Source of the DNA: Wallacemonas rigidus
Lineage: Eukaryota; Euglenozoa; Kinetoplastea; Trypanosomatida; Trypanosomatidae
DNA length: 64,000 bases
Direction of reading: 5' to 3'
NCBI GenBank assembly: GCA_030849045.1
Contig: JASAOL010000533.1
Span: forward strand, 1 to 64,000
Shown in pieces: positions 38,126-47,672 of this stretch (its first letter is position 1; each line of letters begins with the position of its first letter). A program made the translations under genes and the position numbers. The notes under the pieces were generated by a model, which searched no databases, was not told where the DNA came from, and worked only from the letters and a program-made list of their open reading frames with translations.

Positions 38126-41023
38126 ATGCCACTCCACGAGTACCGCATTCTAGAGAAAATGGCTGTCGGCAGCTTCGGCATGGTTTTTCGTGTTCAGCGC
38201 ATCCTGGACGACGCGATTCTTGTCCTGAAGCGCATTCCTCTCGAGGACTTGGACGCCGATCAACGTCACGAGGCCGCGCAGGAGATGTACCTCATGACGG
38301 AGCTGCACCACCCCTACATCGTAGCACAACGCGATGCATTTCTCTTCAACGAGAACGACTTGTGCTTGATTATGGACTACTACGACGGCGGTGACCTCGA
38401 GCCCTTCGTGCTAGAGCAACGCGAGAGGGACGAGTACTTCCCCTTTCAACACGTCATGCTGTGGTTCACGCAGATGCTACTCGCGACGGATTATCTGCAC
38501 GCACACGGCATCGTGCATCGCGATCTCAAGACACGTAATCTCTTTGTGGATCGTCGCACCAATAGCATCGCGGTTGGCGACTTTGGCATCGCGGAGAAAA
38601 TTGATACCAGCAAAATAGCGACCTGGCGCAACCTCAACAACACCCGCTCGCAGCGGTTCTCGAGCGGCCAGCTAGAGATGATGACGCCATCGCCACCCGC
38701 CTCCGGCATCCGTCGGTGGAGTAGTGCCGCGAGCATCCCGCGACGACCGTCTCAGAGTGTCATCCCGCGCGGTCAGCTTTATACAGAGGATAGCGCGCTC
38801 TCGCACTCCCACCTGCGCGCCACGCCGGACGACTCCCCAGTACGCTACGATCGCCCTGGTATCTCCAGCCACTCCCCGCTCAACCCGTTTTACCTCCAGT
38901 CGCCTGAGCAGTTGAATCAAGCGATGCGCGGGACGCCACTGTACATGGCGCCGGAAGCTCTGCAAGGTGGTCACGTCGGGCCCAAGGCGGATGTGTGGTC
39001 ACTTGGATGCATCCTCTACGAGCTGCTCGCGCTGCGGCATCCGTTCGAAACGCGCGATATTGGCGGGCTAGTGATGCGCGTCACGCAGGGGGCGCGCGAA
39101 CCACTGCCCACGCACTACCCGGCGGCTGTACACAAGCTCATGGATGTGATGCTATCTGTCGATCCGCGTGGCCGGCCCTCGTGCGCCGAAATCCTCGCGA
39201 CGCCGCTGCTCAAGGCGTATGTTGAACTGCTCCAGATCCTACGCGTGCCCTGTTCCACGCCGACCGACCCGACCGAGGTTTCTCTCACGAACCAGCTCAA
39301 CGCACATGGCGCGGCACTCAATCCATCCGCCAAGCACGCGTTTGCGGCGGCCGGGCACCCAGGTCGTACAGATGTGGATGATCAAAGTAGCCCTCGCGTG
39401 CTGGCCTACACAAAGATTGAACAGTCCCTCGCACCACCGCTGAATCCGCCCTCTATTGAGCACAAGCTCGCCCGTCAGCGACAGGCTGAGCTGGCGGCTG
39501 GTACGGGCACCGTGTACGCGTCTCTGAGCGCGGAAAGCTCCATCACCTCCTCAGCCTTCCCAAGCGGCGCGGGCACATTCTTCACGGCCGGGGCACCGCT
39601 CATCACGACGCCGATCGTGACGCCGAAGTATCCCAACAAATCACCCAGCCGCTTGGGCAACGAGCCGTCCTCGGCCGGCACCGGCGTGGGGAGTTCGAAT
39701 CCAGCCGTTATGGCGCCCACGGCAAGCATGCGACCCTTTATGATCTACGACAATGCGAGCCCCACCTCGGAGCCGCACCAGCTCATGCCAAACTTGGCAC
39801 GCCGAAGCTCAAGTACAACGGGGCTGGCGATCTCTGCCGCCGCCGCCGCCGCTGCCGCCGCGGTGACCAGCCAATCCCCACTTCTCCCTCCGTCATTGCC
39901 CGATCGTGCGCGCGCAGGGGCGCGGGTACCCACCTCCACCGAGGACGCGGACCAATTTTATGCGGAGTACGCCAATGTCGTCGACATGCGGGACAAGGAA
40001 ACGGCCGTGATCGCGGCGGCGGTGGCAGCACTGCGTGAGGCGGTGCAGGCGGTGCTGCGGCGCAAGAAACAGCAAACGGACGGCGCGGACCTTCAGAAGC
40101 GCTACGGCAGCGAGATCACCAACAGCATGCCTGACACGACGGGCTGTGCGCCGACCACCGCCACAACGGTGACGGCGACCACGTCGAGCGCAGGCAGTCC
40201 TTCGCAGACACGTGTCATTGGCGGCACGCGCGTTTACTACAACAACTTGTATAGCTGCTTGCTGCATCAACAGCACTCACAGTCCGGGCAGCACGGGCCG
40301 TGGCGTGGCGGAGCCGGCGGCGTTGGGCTCAGACCGCGAGCGGGCCTGGATCCATCTACCCACCCATTCCACGACAGCATGCCCGTCTCTTCCAGCACGC
40401 CGTCTATTGCACAGAGCGTCGTACCAGCCACCTCCGACGGCGTCCTTGGGCGACGACAGACGCCTTCTAACGCACGTAACGGACGCCTCGGTGCTGTCAG
40501 TGGTCGCCCGATTGTCCCGCTCGGCGATCGCCCTGCCAGCGGCTACCTGCGACGTGCTCTGTTCGACAAGGAGTGTACCACCGACTCGCTTGCGGGACTG
40601 CTGGCCTCATCGATCCTCCAAGATGAGCCCCCACCACAACAGACGCACACGATGGACTTACCAGATCTTGTTGCAGGGCCACCGATGATGACCGCGATGG
40701 GGCTTGTGGCGGCGGCAGGTCATGCGAATAACTTGTGGTTTCCCCAGGCCTACGCGGCGCGGCGCGGCGAGCTGGTGAAGCGCATTGCGACGAAACTTGA
40801 GAGCCCCGTCTGGCAAGCCGTGTACTGGTATTATCGTGACACGACACTCATCCAGAGAGATCCGCGGATGGTTCTTGGCTGGGTGCCGGACCGACGCCGC
40901 TGGGGCGTGCTACCGTTGGTTGATGAACTCGTCGTCTTGGATCGCTTCTTGACCAGGGATAGCGCGAGTTTAGGCACCCACGGAGGTGGAGCGCAACAAA
41001 TGCCACCACAACGAACAGTTTAG
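38126..41023 (+). CDS. NEK-like protein kinase with long activation-segment insert
   Basis: A 965-residue protein with an N-terminal kinase domain of about 320 residues. Key features are the glycine loop MAVGSFGMV (first Gly replaced by Ala13), LVLKRI with Lys35, MDYYDGGDLEPFV, HRDLKTRN with Asp133, VGDFG with Asp152, GTPLYMAPEAL with Ala275-Pro-Glu, and ADVWSLGCILYEL. The GGDL hinge and overall pattern point to the NEK family. Between DFG and APE there are about 120 residues, against roughly 20-30 usually; the extra part is Ser/Pro/Arg-rich. The C-terminal 600 residues are low complexity with a poly-Ala run near 573, except for a possibly folded end at about 860-950 (WQAVYWYYRDTTLIQ and GWVPDRRRWGVLPL). 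NEK kinases in these organisms often act in basal-body, flagellar or division processes; that role is inferred. Confidence 0.92.
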   Translation: MPLHEYRILEKMAVGSFGMVFRVQRILDDAILVLKRIPLEDLDADQRHEAAQEMYLMTELHHPYIVAQRDAFLFNENDLCLIMDYYDGGDLEPFVLEQRERDEYFPFQHVMLWFTQMLLATDYLHAHGIVHRDLKTRNLFVDRRTNSIAVGDFGIAEKIDTSKIATWRNLNNTRSQRFSSGQLEMMTPSPPASGIRRWSSAASIPRRPSQSVIPRGQLYTEDSALSHSHLRATPDDSPVRYDRPGISSHSPLNPFYLQSPEQLNQAMRGTPLYMAPEALQGGHVGPKADVWSLGCILYELLALRHPFETRDIGGLVMRVTQGAREPLPTHYPAAVHKLMDVMLSVDPRGRPSCAEILATPLLKAYVELLQILRVPCSTPTDPTEVSLTNQLNAHGAALNPSAKHAFAAAGHPGRTDVDDQSSPRVLAYTKIEQSLAPPLNPPSIEHKLARQRQAELAAGTGTVYASLSAESSITSSAFPSGAGTFFTAGAPLITTPIVTPKYPNKSPSRLGNEPSSAGTGVGSSNPAVMAPTASMRPFMIYDNASPTSEPHQLMPNLARRSSSTTGLAISAAAAAAAAAVTSQSPLLPPSLPDRARAGARVPTSTEDADQFYAEYANVVDMRDKETAVIAAAVAALREAVQAVLRRKKQQTDGADLQKRYGSEITNSMPDTTGCAPTTATTVTATTSSAGSPSQTRVIGGTRVYYNNLYSCLLHQQHSQSGQHGPWRGGAGGVGLRPRAGLDPSTHPFHDSMPVSSSTPSIAQSVVPATSDGVLGRRQTPSNARNGRLGAVSGRPIVPLGDRPASGYLRRALFDKECTTDSLAGLLASSILQDEPPPQQTHTMDLPDLVAGPPMMTAMGLVAAAGHANNLWFPQAYAARRGELVKRIATKLESPVWQAVYWYYRDTTLIQRDPRMVLGWVPDRRRWGVLPLVDELVVLDRFLTRDSASLGTHGGGAQQMPPQRTV

Positions 41024-41639
41024 ACAAACATGAAAAAGAATGGAAGGATACAAAGGAGAGCAGTAGCGAGAGGCTGTTTCATACGCGACGGTCTGGCTGA
41101 TCTGATCTTTTCCACTTCTTTTTTTTTTCTGGTGACCCTTCTTACTCTCGCTTTGTTCCCTTTTCCCTTCTTTGTTCGATGTGTGCGCCTGCATGACGCT
41201 TGCGTCTTCAGGTGAACAGAAACTGAACGCCAGTGCTGAATTCGTCGTGTCATGAAACAATCAGGATGCGGCTGAGCTCTGCATCACACGCGGATGGTTG
41301 TCGCACTTTGAAATTCCTCACGATCGGCTCATCACATCCCAAAGATCTCTTCGCTCTGGTGTCATCTGAGAGTCATCCGTCTTGCTTCTTTTCAGCTCTG
41401 TCCGTCTTCTCATCGCCAACCGTTACCACATCCACTAGCGTTTCCTATTTTGACCTTTTCTCTTTCTGGCCGCTGTTTCGGCTTCGTCACGCATCGCCTG
41501 GCGTATGTCTGCAATCGCACCCGCGAGAGTACGAGGTAGATAGCGACAAAGGGCCGTCGTTCGCCTGCGCCCAGGCCTCTATTATCATTTGATTCATTTT
41601 TTTTTTCTGCCATATCCCTTTCTTTTCCTTTTCCCTCGT

Positions 41640-41675
<36 letters not shown>

Positions 41676-41721
41676 AGCACAGAAGTACAATCCATTCTCC
41701 TCAAATTTGCAAAAAAAAAAA
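41024..41721. other. Intergenic region with (AC)14 and oligo(A) before ATG
   Basis: No gene is supported. A pyrimidine-rich tract at about 41595-41640 runs into (AC)14 at 41643-41670; the first AG candidates follow at about 41674-41677. Eleven A (41711-41721) directly precede the ATG of the next gene. Confidence 0.6.
41643..41670. repeat. (AC)14 microsatellite
   Basis: Fourteen uninterrupted AC units lie between the pyrimidine tract and the start of the following gene. The number of units is likely to vary between strains. Confidence 0.95.
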
Positions 41722-44700
41722 ATGTCGGCGCCGCTTACGAGCCCTTCAAGTTTCGTCCTGGCGGACGCGTCGCACATAGCGCCGCTCTCGTCGTTCACGG
41801 TGGCTGTTTCGTGCGTACCGATAGAGCAGCTCATTTCCGAGGGTCTCCACCCGAATGATGAACAAGACCACGTCGATCCATTCAGTGGCGTGGCGCAATC
41901 TCTCCTTGGCACGTCCGCACCTGGATCAACACAGATGTCTTCGTCCGATGTGGCGATGCTCGTTGCCGCCGGGGGCATCAACAACCGCTCCTTCGACGAC
42001 GTGCGCATGCTCAAGAGCCGACTTGTGGGATGTTCGGCGCCGGGCCTCAGAGACAGCGGCGTGATGAATCCTTCGATTGCGAACTATTTGGACGCCATGG
42101 GGGACAACAACAACAGCAGTACCAGCTGCAGCGCACACCTCACCGTACCAGACGAGAGGGACGCCTACCGCGTTCACCTCTTACAGCTCATCGACAATTG
42201 TCTTGCGAACAGCAGCCGCAGCGCCAGCCACAACGAGGGAAGCCAAAACCAGACGCTCTCCACCCTCTCCACGCTCTCCACGCTCTCCAGCGAGCCGAAG
42301 CCGCAGCAAGTCGCACAGGTCACCGTACGTTGGACGCAGTTCCAGCAACTCGTGCGCTTTGTCATCTCCGTCGCACCCAAATTCGTCCCACCGCGGACGC
42401 CGACTGGGTTGGCGTTCCCAGTTGACGCAGCCACCTCCTTCGTGCAGAACACATCGTTCCTCCGGCGTCCTGAGATGCGCACCGATGGGGCTGGTCGCGG
42501 CACGCTCATAGATCCGCAAGCGATCGCAGGCAGTGGCGTTGGCGGCGGAGCCGGCGCTGGCCTGATAAACGCCCTCGCACAGGGTTCCGACGGGCTTGGT
42601 GGCGGCGCGGATACCAACACCCGCGAGCTGCGACGCACATATATGGAGTCCTACTTGAATGCTGTGGGACGGAACAAGAGCACGGGGTGCCTGAAGGAGG
42701 TGCAGGGCTTCGTGGGGTACCACCTCTACGTACGAAATCAACGGGAGCTGATGCACTACCATGTCGCTACCGCCACACTTCCCAACCCGACTGCTCTGAC
42801 CATCCACACTCGGGATGTGGAGGCGACGGCGGCGATGGAAGCGCGCCCGACAGCGGCGCGCACACGGCGTAGCACGCCTCACTCACAGCACGCAGATCAG
42901 CCGCGCACCAGCAGCGACAGCGTGGGCTCCCTCAGTGATGCCGATGCCGCGGGTATCGACAGCCGCACGAGCAGCCTTTCAGGCGGGGCGAGTCTTCACA
43001 AGGCGCACCGCGCTGCCTTGTCCACTGGCTCGTTTTCCTCATCGTCTTCGTCGTCCTCTGCCACGTGTGCGTCGTCTTCGTCCCCGCGAACCGTCTCATC
43101 GGCCGGTCGAAGCGCCCATCGACGCCGCCACCACCACCATTCATCGCATGCGGAAGCCGCGCCCGCTGCTAGCACAACCGCCACCAGCACCGTCGCCATG
43201 GCGACCATCCACAACGCTGGCAGTGTCGCTGAGAGCCGCGGTGACTCACACATACCCACCTCACACCGAAAAGGTGCACGCGCAGAGGTCCGCAGTCGTG
43301 CGTCAGCATCCCAGCCCAGCGACCTCGCCTCTTCTCACCACACGCACCACAAGGCGGCGGCTGCGCCGTCCGTTCGCGATGGTCGCCACCGCCACCAACG
43401 ACCACACGCGCCCGCAACGGGTGAAGACGAGGCGGCGAAAAGGCATCGTCGGCGTCGGCACCACCGCACCCTGCCAGCTTTTCAGGCACCACAGCTGACC
43501 GAGACAGACAAGGCCATGTTGGAGGAGTGCTTTCGAATGATTGATGTGGGCGACAATGGGAGCATCGAGTTGTGTGATGCGAGCACATTCCTCGCCTGCG
43601 CGACACCATCGACCTTCACAGGTCTTCTTCAGATGCTCTACCAGCGTGCGGAGATGGCGCTCGCTGACACAGCCGCCTCCACGACCGAAGCGTTTTCCAT
43701 CGCCATCGCGCCGACCACAGAGTCTGCATCGGTGGAGGCCGAAAAGGCACCGAAGAACGCGCCGGCTGACGTGGATATTCCACGATGGATCAAGGACCTG
43801 ACACGTGTCGATGTGCTGCCGCACGTACCGCTGTACCCCTCTACGTTCATCGCCATGGTGGAGCAGCTCCTTGCCGCGGACGCGCGCCGCCATTCTGAGG
43901 CTCGCCTTGGCGACATCAACTTGGGCTCCTCGAGAAGCTCGGCGGCGGCGTCCTCTCTAGCGAGCGGCAGCACGACTCACACGGACCACCACCATCGTCG
44001 CGCGGCCCAAGAGACGAACGGTCGCCCACACGACACGCACGCGTCACATCGTGCGCAGCGTGCTGTCGATGGGGTGGAAGTCTCCTCTGCGAATCTTAAT
44101 GCCACACTCGCGTCGACATCGACCACTGCTGCTTCCTCTGTTTCGGCTACTCTCTCCGAGAACAATGTGGAGAAGCTCGGCCATAAGCAAACTCCGAACG
44201 CGCCCGCTCCGCCGCCTGCTGCTGCCGCGGCGCCTCAAGAAGCTGTCCCCGCCGCAGAGGCGTATGACGCGGAAGATGATGAAGAACACGGTGCTGACGC
44301 CACACCACTGGAGGCCATCGTGGTCCTTAGTGAGTGGGTCGACTCGTTCTGGATGGTGCACTACCACAGCATCTACCTCGCACTCGCCACGTTTGTGAAC
44401 GGCCCGACAGGCCTGCCCTTGCGCACGGCTCTGACAGAGCTGCACGCCGAGACATTGCGGACTCTTGCGAATGTGCGGACCACCGCTGTTGGGCAGGCAG
44501 CGAGCGACGCCGCGGCGACATCAGCCGTTGGTGTGGGATTGACGGCCGCTGGTCATCACCCAACAACGAGCACTGGTGCCGCCCCCATCCTGGCGTCCAC
44601 CGGCGGTTCTTCGGCGGCTGTGAACGTAACGCGAACGACGAGCACGACCGTCTCTAGCGACGATGCGATTTCGTCCTGTGCGTCGCCGCAGTGTTCGCCG

Positions 44701-46833
44701 TTTCCGTGTGAGGGTCTTCGTCATCCCAATATGTTTCGCGTGCCGGGTGGCGGCACCTGCGAAGGCTCGCCGAGCGCGGTGCTGCACGTGGTGGACGCTG
44801 CCATACGGCAGACAGGCCAGGCGCTGCTCCGTCACCCGACCCTCTTCGGATACCGCGCGTTGGAGGTGTTCGCGCTCGCCTACATCCTGACGGAGGCTGG
44901 CCTGCGCACAATCGGCGTCGAGGAGGTGCTGGAGTGGCTTGTCATTCGACGGGCCACGGCCAATGTCGCGTTCGGCGTTGAGGAGCTGTCGACCTTGCTG
45001 GACACACTGAGCCGCGCTATCCCATTCTCAGCGATCCTCCGCTGCCTTACGTCGCCGTCGTTCACTCCCGCCCCTGGCCAATCCTCACCAGAGGGACACT
45101 GCGAATCCAATTTGCTGCAGCTCGTGTCTCGCAGCGCACCCGTTGTCGATCCTGAAGTCGGCACCGCTCTGTCTGTTCTTGTGGAGCAGAGGAGACAGAC
45201 CCTCCGTGGCGGCCACTGCGGATGGTGCGATCGCGTGCTGAACCTCCTCCAGGAGGAGGAGGAACAGCTGATCAAGCTGAAGGAGGTAAACGCCGAGGCG
45301 TGGCATCAGCGCGATGTCCTCCAGGCGACCTGCGATCAAACCGCCGACACACTGACCGCGACACGCATTGAACTGACCACGGTAAAAGCACTTCTCAAAG
45401 CTGCAGAGGTCCGCTGTGTGGAGCTGCTGGAGATGCTGGAGGCGACCCGCACCACAGAAGACGACCAACCGCCTGAGGAGAACCAGAGCACACGAGAAAC
45501 ACCAATCACTCCGGTCACGGATGCGCCAGAGTCAAGTGTGCCTGTTCATACGAGCCAACCTCGCGAGGTCGTACCAGCGGAAGACGGCCCACCGGGCGCT
45601 CTGAGGCTCACACCACTACGCACAGACTCACCTGCCGTGGGACCCGGTCCGTCTTCTCTCGGCGGCCGCGTCGTCACCCCGGGGCCACTGCTGTACCTTG
45701 TCCCGTCATCCGCCACCATCTGGTCTGCGTCCCGAGGGCGGCGTGTGCAGGTCGCCACGGGCTTTCCGTCTCGCGTACAGCTCGACTTCTTTTTGTGTCG
45801 CAGCGGCGCCGAGGCGGAAGCGGCCAAAGGTGGTCATGGGGGTCGCGGTGGAGGCGTGCCTCTCAGAGAGAAGGAGCGTCTTTCTTTCCGCGATGCGAGC
45901 GGGCACCGCTGTCTGGAGCTCATTGTTGAGGGTCGTAAACTCCGCATTGTGGGGGCGTCGCCATCGACGATGGACACACTCTCGCCGGGTGCGGCAGGGA
46001 CGCGCGTGGGAAGTAGTAGCCGCACCCTCGGCGCGATTGGGCACTCGACCGTCGCGGGTCTCTCGAGCACACTGCGCCGTTCCACAATTCGACTCGATGC
46101 CACCACAGCCGCGCGCGCCAGTCCGCACCACTCCCACAACAATGGCATTGCAAGTAGCTTCGATACAGCTGACTACGTCCGTCACACGGACGCCTCTGGC
46201 GAGTTGAGCGGGACAAACACCCCTGATAGTCGTGCACACACCATTGCGAGTCGTGGCGAGGATGGCGTCATCGAGGGTCGTCGGCACCAGAACCTGCTGT
46301 ACCCGTACCGCAGCCTTCCTGTTCACCACGGGAGCTCGCAGCTAGAGCGACTTCGACATCGGCGCACCGGCCGTGACACAGGTGACAGTCGCGTGGCAAA
46401 CGGTACATCCTCTTCAACTCACGACGGCGACGATGATGATGACGACGACGATGATGACGACGATGAGGGTAGCTTGAGCAGTGATTCGCTCCTGGGTGAG
46501 AACGCGGTGCAGCGCACAGAGTACGTCATGAAGCTCCGCTACCGTTGCTGGCACCGGGTCTGCGTCGAGACCGATTGGGACTCGCAGGAGATCGTCGTCA
46601 CACTCGACATCCGCATTGACCCACGCGCGGCGGAGAGCAGTGCTGACCACACAGCTGCTCCCCATCCGCAAACCTTAAGTTTTGTGGAACCACAGGCGCG
46701 TATGGATCGACGCCAGAAAACCAAAATCCTCATGGCAGATGCCGGCTTTGTTAGCGGCCTTCAAACCGTTGACGTCTATCCGCGGCGAACACTGCAGGTG
46801 GCGTACTGCAATTTTCTTCTCTCCTACGAGTAA
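41722..46833 (+). CDS. Hypothetical protein, 1703 aa, degenerate EF-hand and coiled coil
   Basis: No named family is recognised. Low-complexity Ser/His/Ala-rich sequence fills about 360-590, with a His cluster near 472. At about 600-615 the segment FRMIDVGDNGSIELCD resembles an EF-hand loop, keeping the central Gly and the following Ile but missing several Ca ligands, so calcium binding is doubtful. Ordered helical parts occur at about 680-720 and 1010-1110 (for example YRALEVFALAYILTEAGL). A coiled coil runs from about 1170 to 1245 (LLQEEEEQLIKLKEVNAE onward). Two strand-rich blocks lie at about 1320-1410 and 1600-1703, separated by a Ser-rich linker with twelve or more Asp/Glu in a row near 1570-1585. 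This looks like a large cytoskeletal or scaffold protein, as an inference only. ATG 41722 is the first Met. Confidence 0.8.
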   Translation: MSAPLTSPSSFVLADASHIAPLSSFTVAVSCVPIEQLISEGLHPNDEQDHVDPFSGVAQSLLGTSAPGSTQMSSSDVAMLVAAGGINNRSFDDVRMLKSRLVGCSAPGLRDSGVMNPSIANYLDAMGDNNNSSTSCSAHLTVPDERDAYRVHLLQLIDNCLANSSRSASHNEGSQNQTLSTLSTLSTLSSEPKPQQVAQVTVRWTQFQQLVRFVISVAPKFVPPRTPTGLAFPVDAATSFVQNTSFLRRPEMRTDGAGRGTLIDPQAIAGSGVGGGAGAGLINALAQGSDGLGGGADTNTRELRRTYMESYLNAVGRNKSTGCLKEVQGFVGYHLYVRNQRELMHYHVATATLPNPTALTIHTRDVEATAAMEARPTAARTRRSTPHSQHADQPRTSSDSVGSLSDADAAGIDSRTSSLSGGASLHKAHRAALSTGSFSSSSSSSSATCASSSSPRTVSSAGRSAHRRRHHHHSSHAEAAPAASTTATSTVAMATIHNAGSVAESRGDSHIPTSHRKGARAEVRSRASASQPSDLASSHHTHHKAAAAPSVRDGRHRHQRPHAPATGEDEAAKRHRRRRHHRTLPAFQAPQLTETDKAMLEECFRMIDVGDNGSIELCDASTFLACATPSTFTGLLQMLYQRAEMALADTAASTTEAFSIAIAPTTESASVEAEKAPKNAPADVDIPRWIKDLTRVDVLPHVPLYPSTFIAMVEQLLAADARRHSEARLGDINLGSSRSSAAASSLASGSTTHTDHHHRRAAQETNGRPHDTHASHRAQRAVDGVEVSSANLNATLASTSTTAASSVSATLSENNVEKLGHKQTPNAPAPPPAAAAAPQEAVPAAEAYDAEDDEEHGADATPLEAIVVLSEWVDSFWMVHYHSIYLALATFVNGPTGLPLRTALTELHAETLRTLANVRTTAVGQAASDAAATSAVGVGLTAAGHHPTTSTGAAPILASTGGSSAAVNVTRTTSTTVSSDDAISSCASPQCSPFPCEGLRHPNMFRVPGGGTCEGSPSAVLHVVDAAIRQTGQALLRHPTLFGYRALEVFALAYILTEAGLRTIGVEEVLEWLVIRRATANVAFGVEELSTLLDTLSRAIPFSAILRCLTSPSFTPAPGQSSPEGHCESNLLQLVSRSAPVVDPEVGTALSVLVEQRRQTLRGGHCGWCDRVLNLLQEEEEQLIKLKEVNAEAWHQRDVLQATCDQTADTLTATRIELTTVKALLKAAEVRCVELLEMLEATRTTEDDQPPEENQSTRETPITPVTDAPESSVPVHTSQPREVVPAEDGPPGALRLTPLRTDSPAVGPGPSSLGGRVVTPGPLLYLVPSSATIWSASRGRRVQVATGFPSRVQLDFFLCRSGAEAEAAKGGHGGRGGGVPLREKERLSFRDASGHRCLELIVEGRKLRIVGASPSTMDTLSPGAAGTRVGSSSRTLGAIGHSTVAGLSSTLRRSTIRLDATTAARASPHHSHNNGIASSFDTADYVRHTDASGELSGTNTPDSRAHTIASRGEDGVIEGRRHQNLLYPYRSLPVHHGSSQLERLRHRRTGRDTGDSRVANGTSSSTHDGDDDDDDDDDDDDEGSLSSDSLLGENAVQRTEYVMKLRYRCWHRVCVETDWDSQEIVVTLDIRIDPRAAESSADHTAAPHPQTLSFVEPQARMDRRQKTKILMADAGFVSGLQTVDVYPRRTLQVAYCNFLLSYE
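42255..42290. repeat. Short in-frame tandem repeat (Leu-Ser-Thr)
   Basis: Four near-identical 9-base units with core CTCTCCACG encode repeated LST near residue 180 of the long hypothetical protein. The repeat keeps the frame. Confidence 0.8.
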
Positions 46834-47672
46834 ATTACGCACACGTCATCCTGTCATCCTGTCTTCATTTTTTTTTTTTTTTGGATTTGTATTCACTAAA
46901 AGTATTCGTACGCGTTGTTCTCCCCCCTTTTCTTTGGTTTCTTTGAAAGCTGTAGCGGTCTCTCCTATTTCGCTTTTGGTAGCAGCGCACGCAGGACAAA
47001 CCATGTCCGAGTCGAACAACACCAAGAACCGTCACAAGAAGACGAAGAAAGAGCGATGCCATCATCGTTACCTGTCATATTGTACGTTTTGTGGCTCCTG
47101 CTTGTCCGCATCCATCGGGTACTTCCTACACATCCACCTCTCGTCCTCTCTCTCTCTCTCGTTGAACGTCGTCTTCCTGGTCGGCTCACTAGCGGGATAT
47201 ACTGGTTGCGGTCAGTGCGTTGTATCAACAGCAGACTCCGATAACCGGTTCTGTTCTCTGATTGTCTCGTATCCCTCGTTTTTTTTCTTTTTTTTTTATA
47301 TTCATCTCGTTCATTTGCCCCCGCGCGTGTGATCTCTCGTCCTCTCTTTGTCCGCCTTTGATCCACTCTAGCTGGAGGTGCCTCGCATTGCATTCGCACA
47401 CACGTCTCTTGTGTCGTTGCGTGCGTGCTTCGGTGGCCTCGGGGCTGTTTCTTTGACTTCCACTTGTAGACTACGTGACATTTATTTCTCTCTTTTTCTC
47501 TCATCAGCGGCTTACTTTACCCCTGCTTATCAGCGCTCAGACAAGATCACTGAGTGTAAGCGCGCTAGCTATACACTAAGAGAGGGTGGGGGGAGCGAGC
47601 GAGAGAGAGAGGCCTTCGCAAATTAAAAAGGAACACACACACACACAAAAAAAAAAAAAATAATAATACCAT
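46834..47672. other. Intergenic region before the second NEK-like kinase
   Basis: No gene is supported. A T run lies at about 46868-46882, another T-rich stretch at 47279-47298, and a strong pyrimidine tract at about 47481-47505 with AG at 47506-47507. The resulting leader of about 165 nt contains a CA repeat (47633-47646) joined to fourteen A (47647-47660), ending 12 bases before the ATG. Confidence 0.6.
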
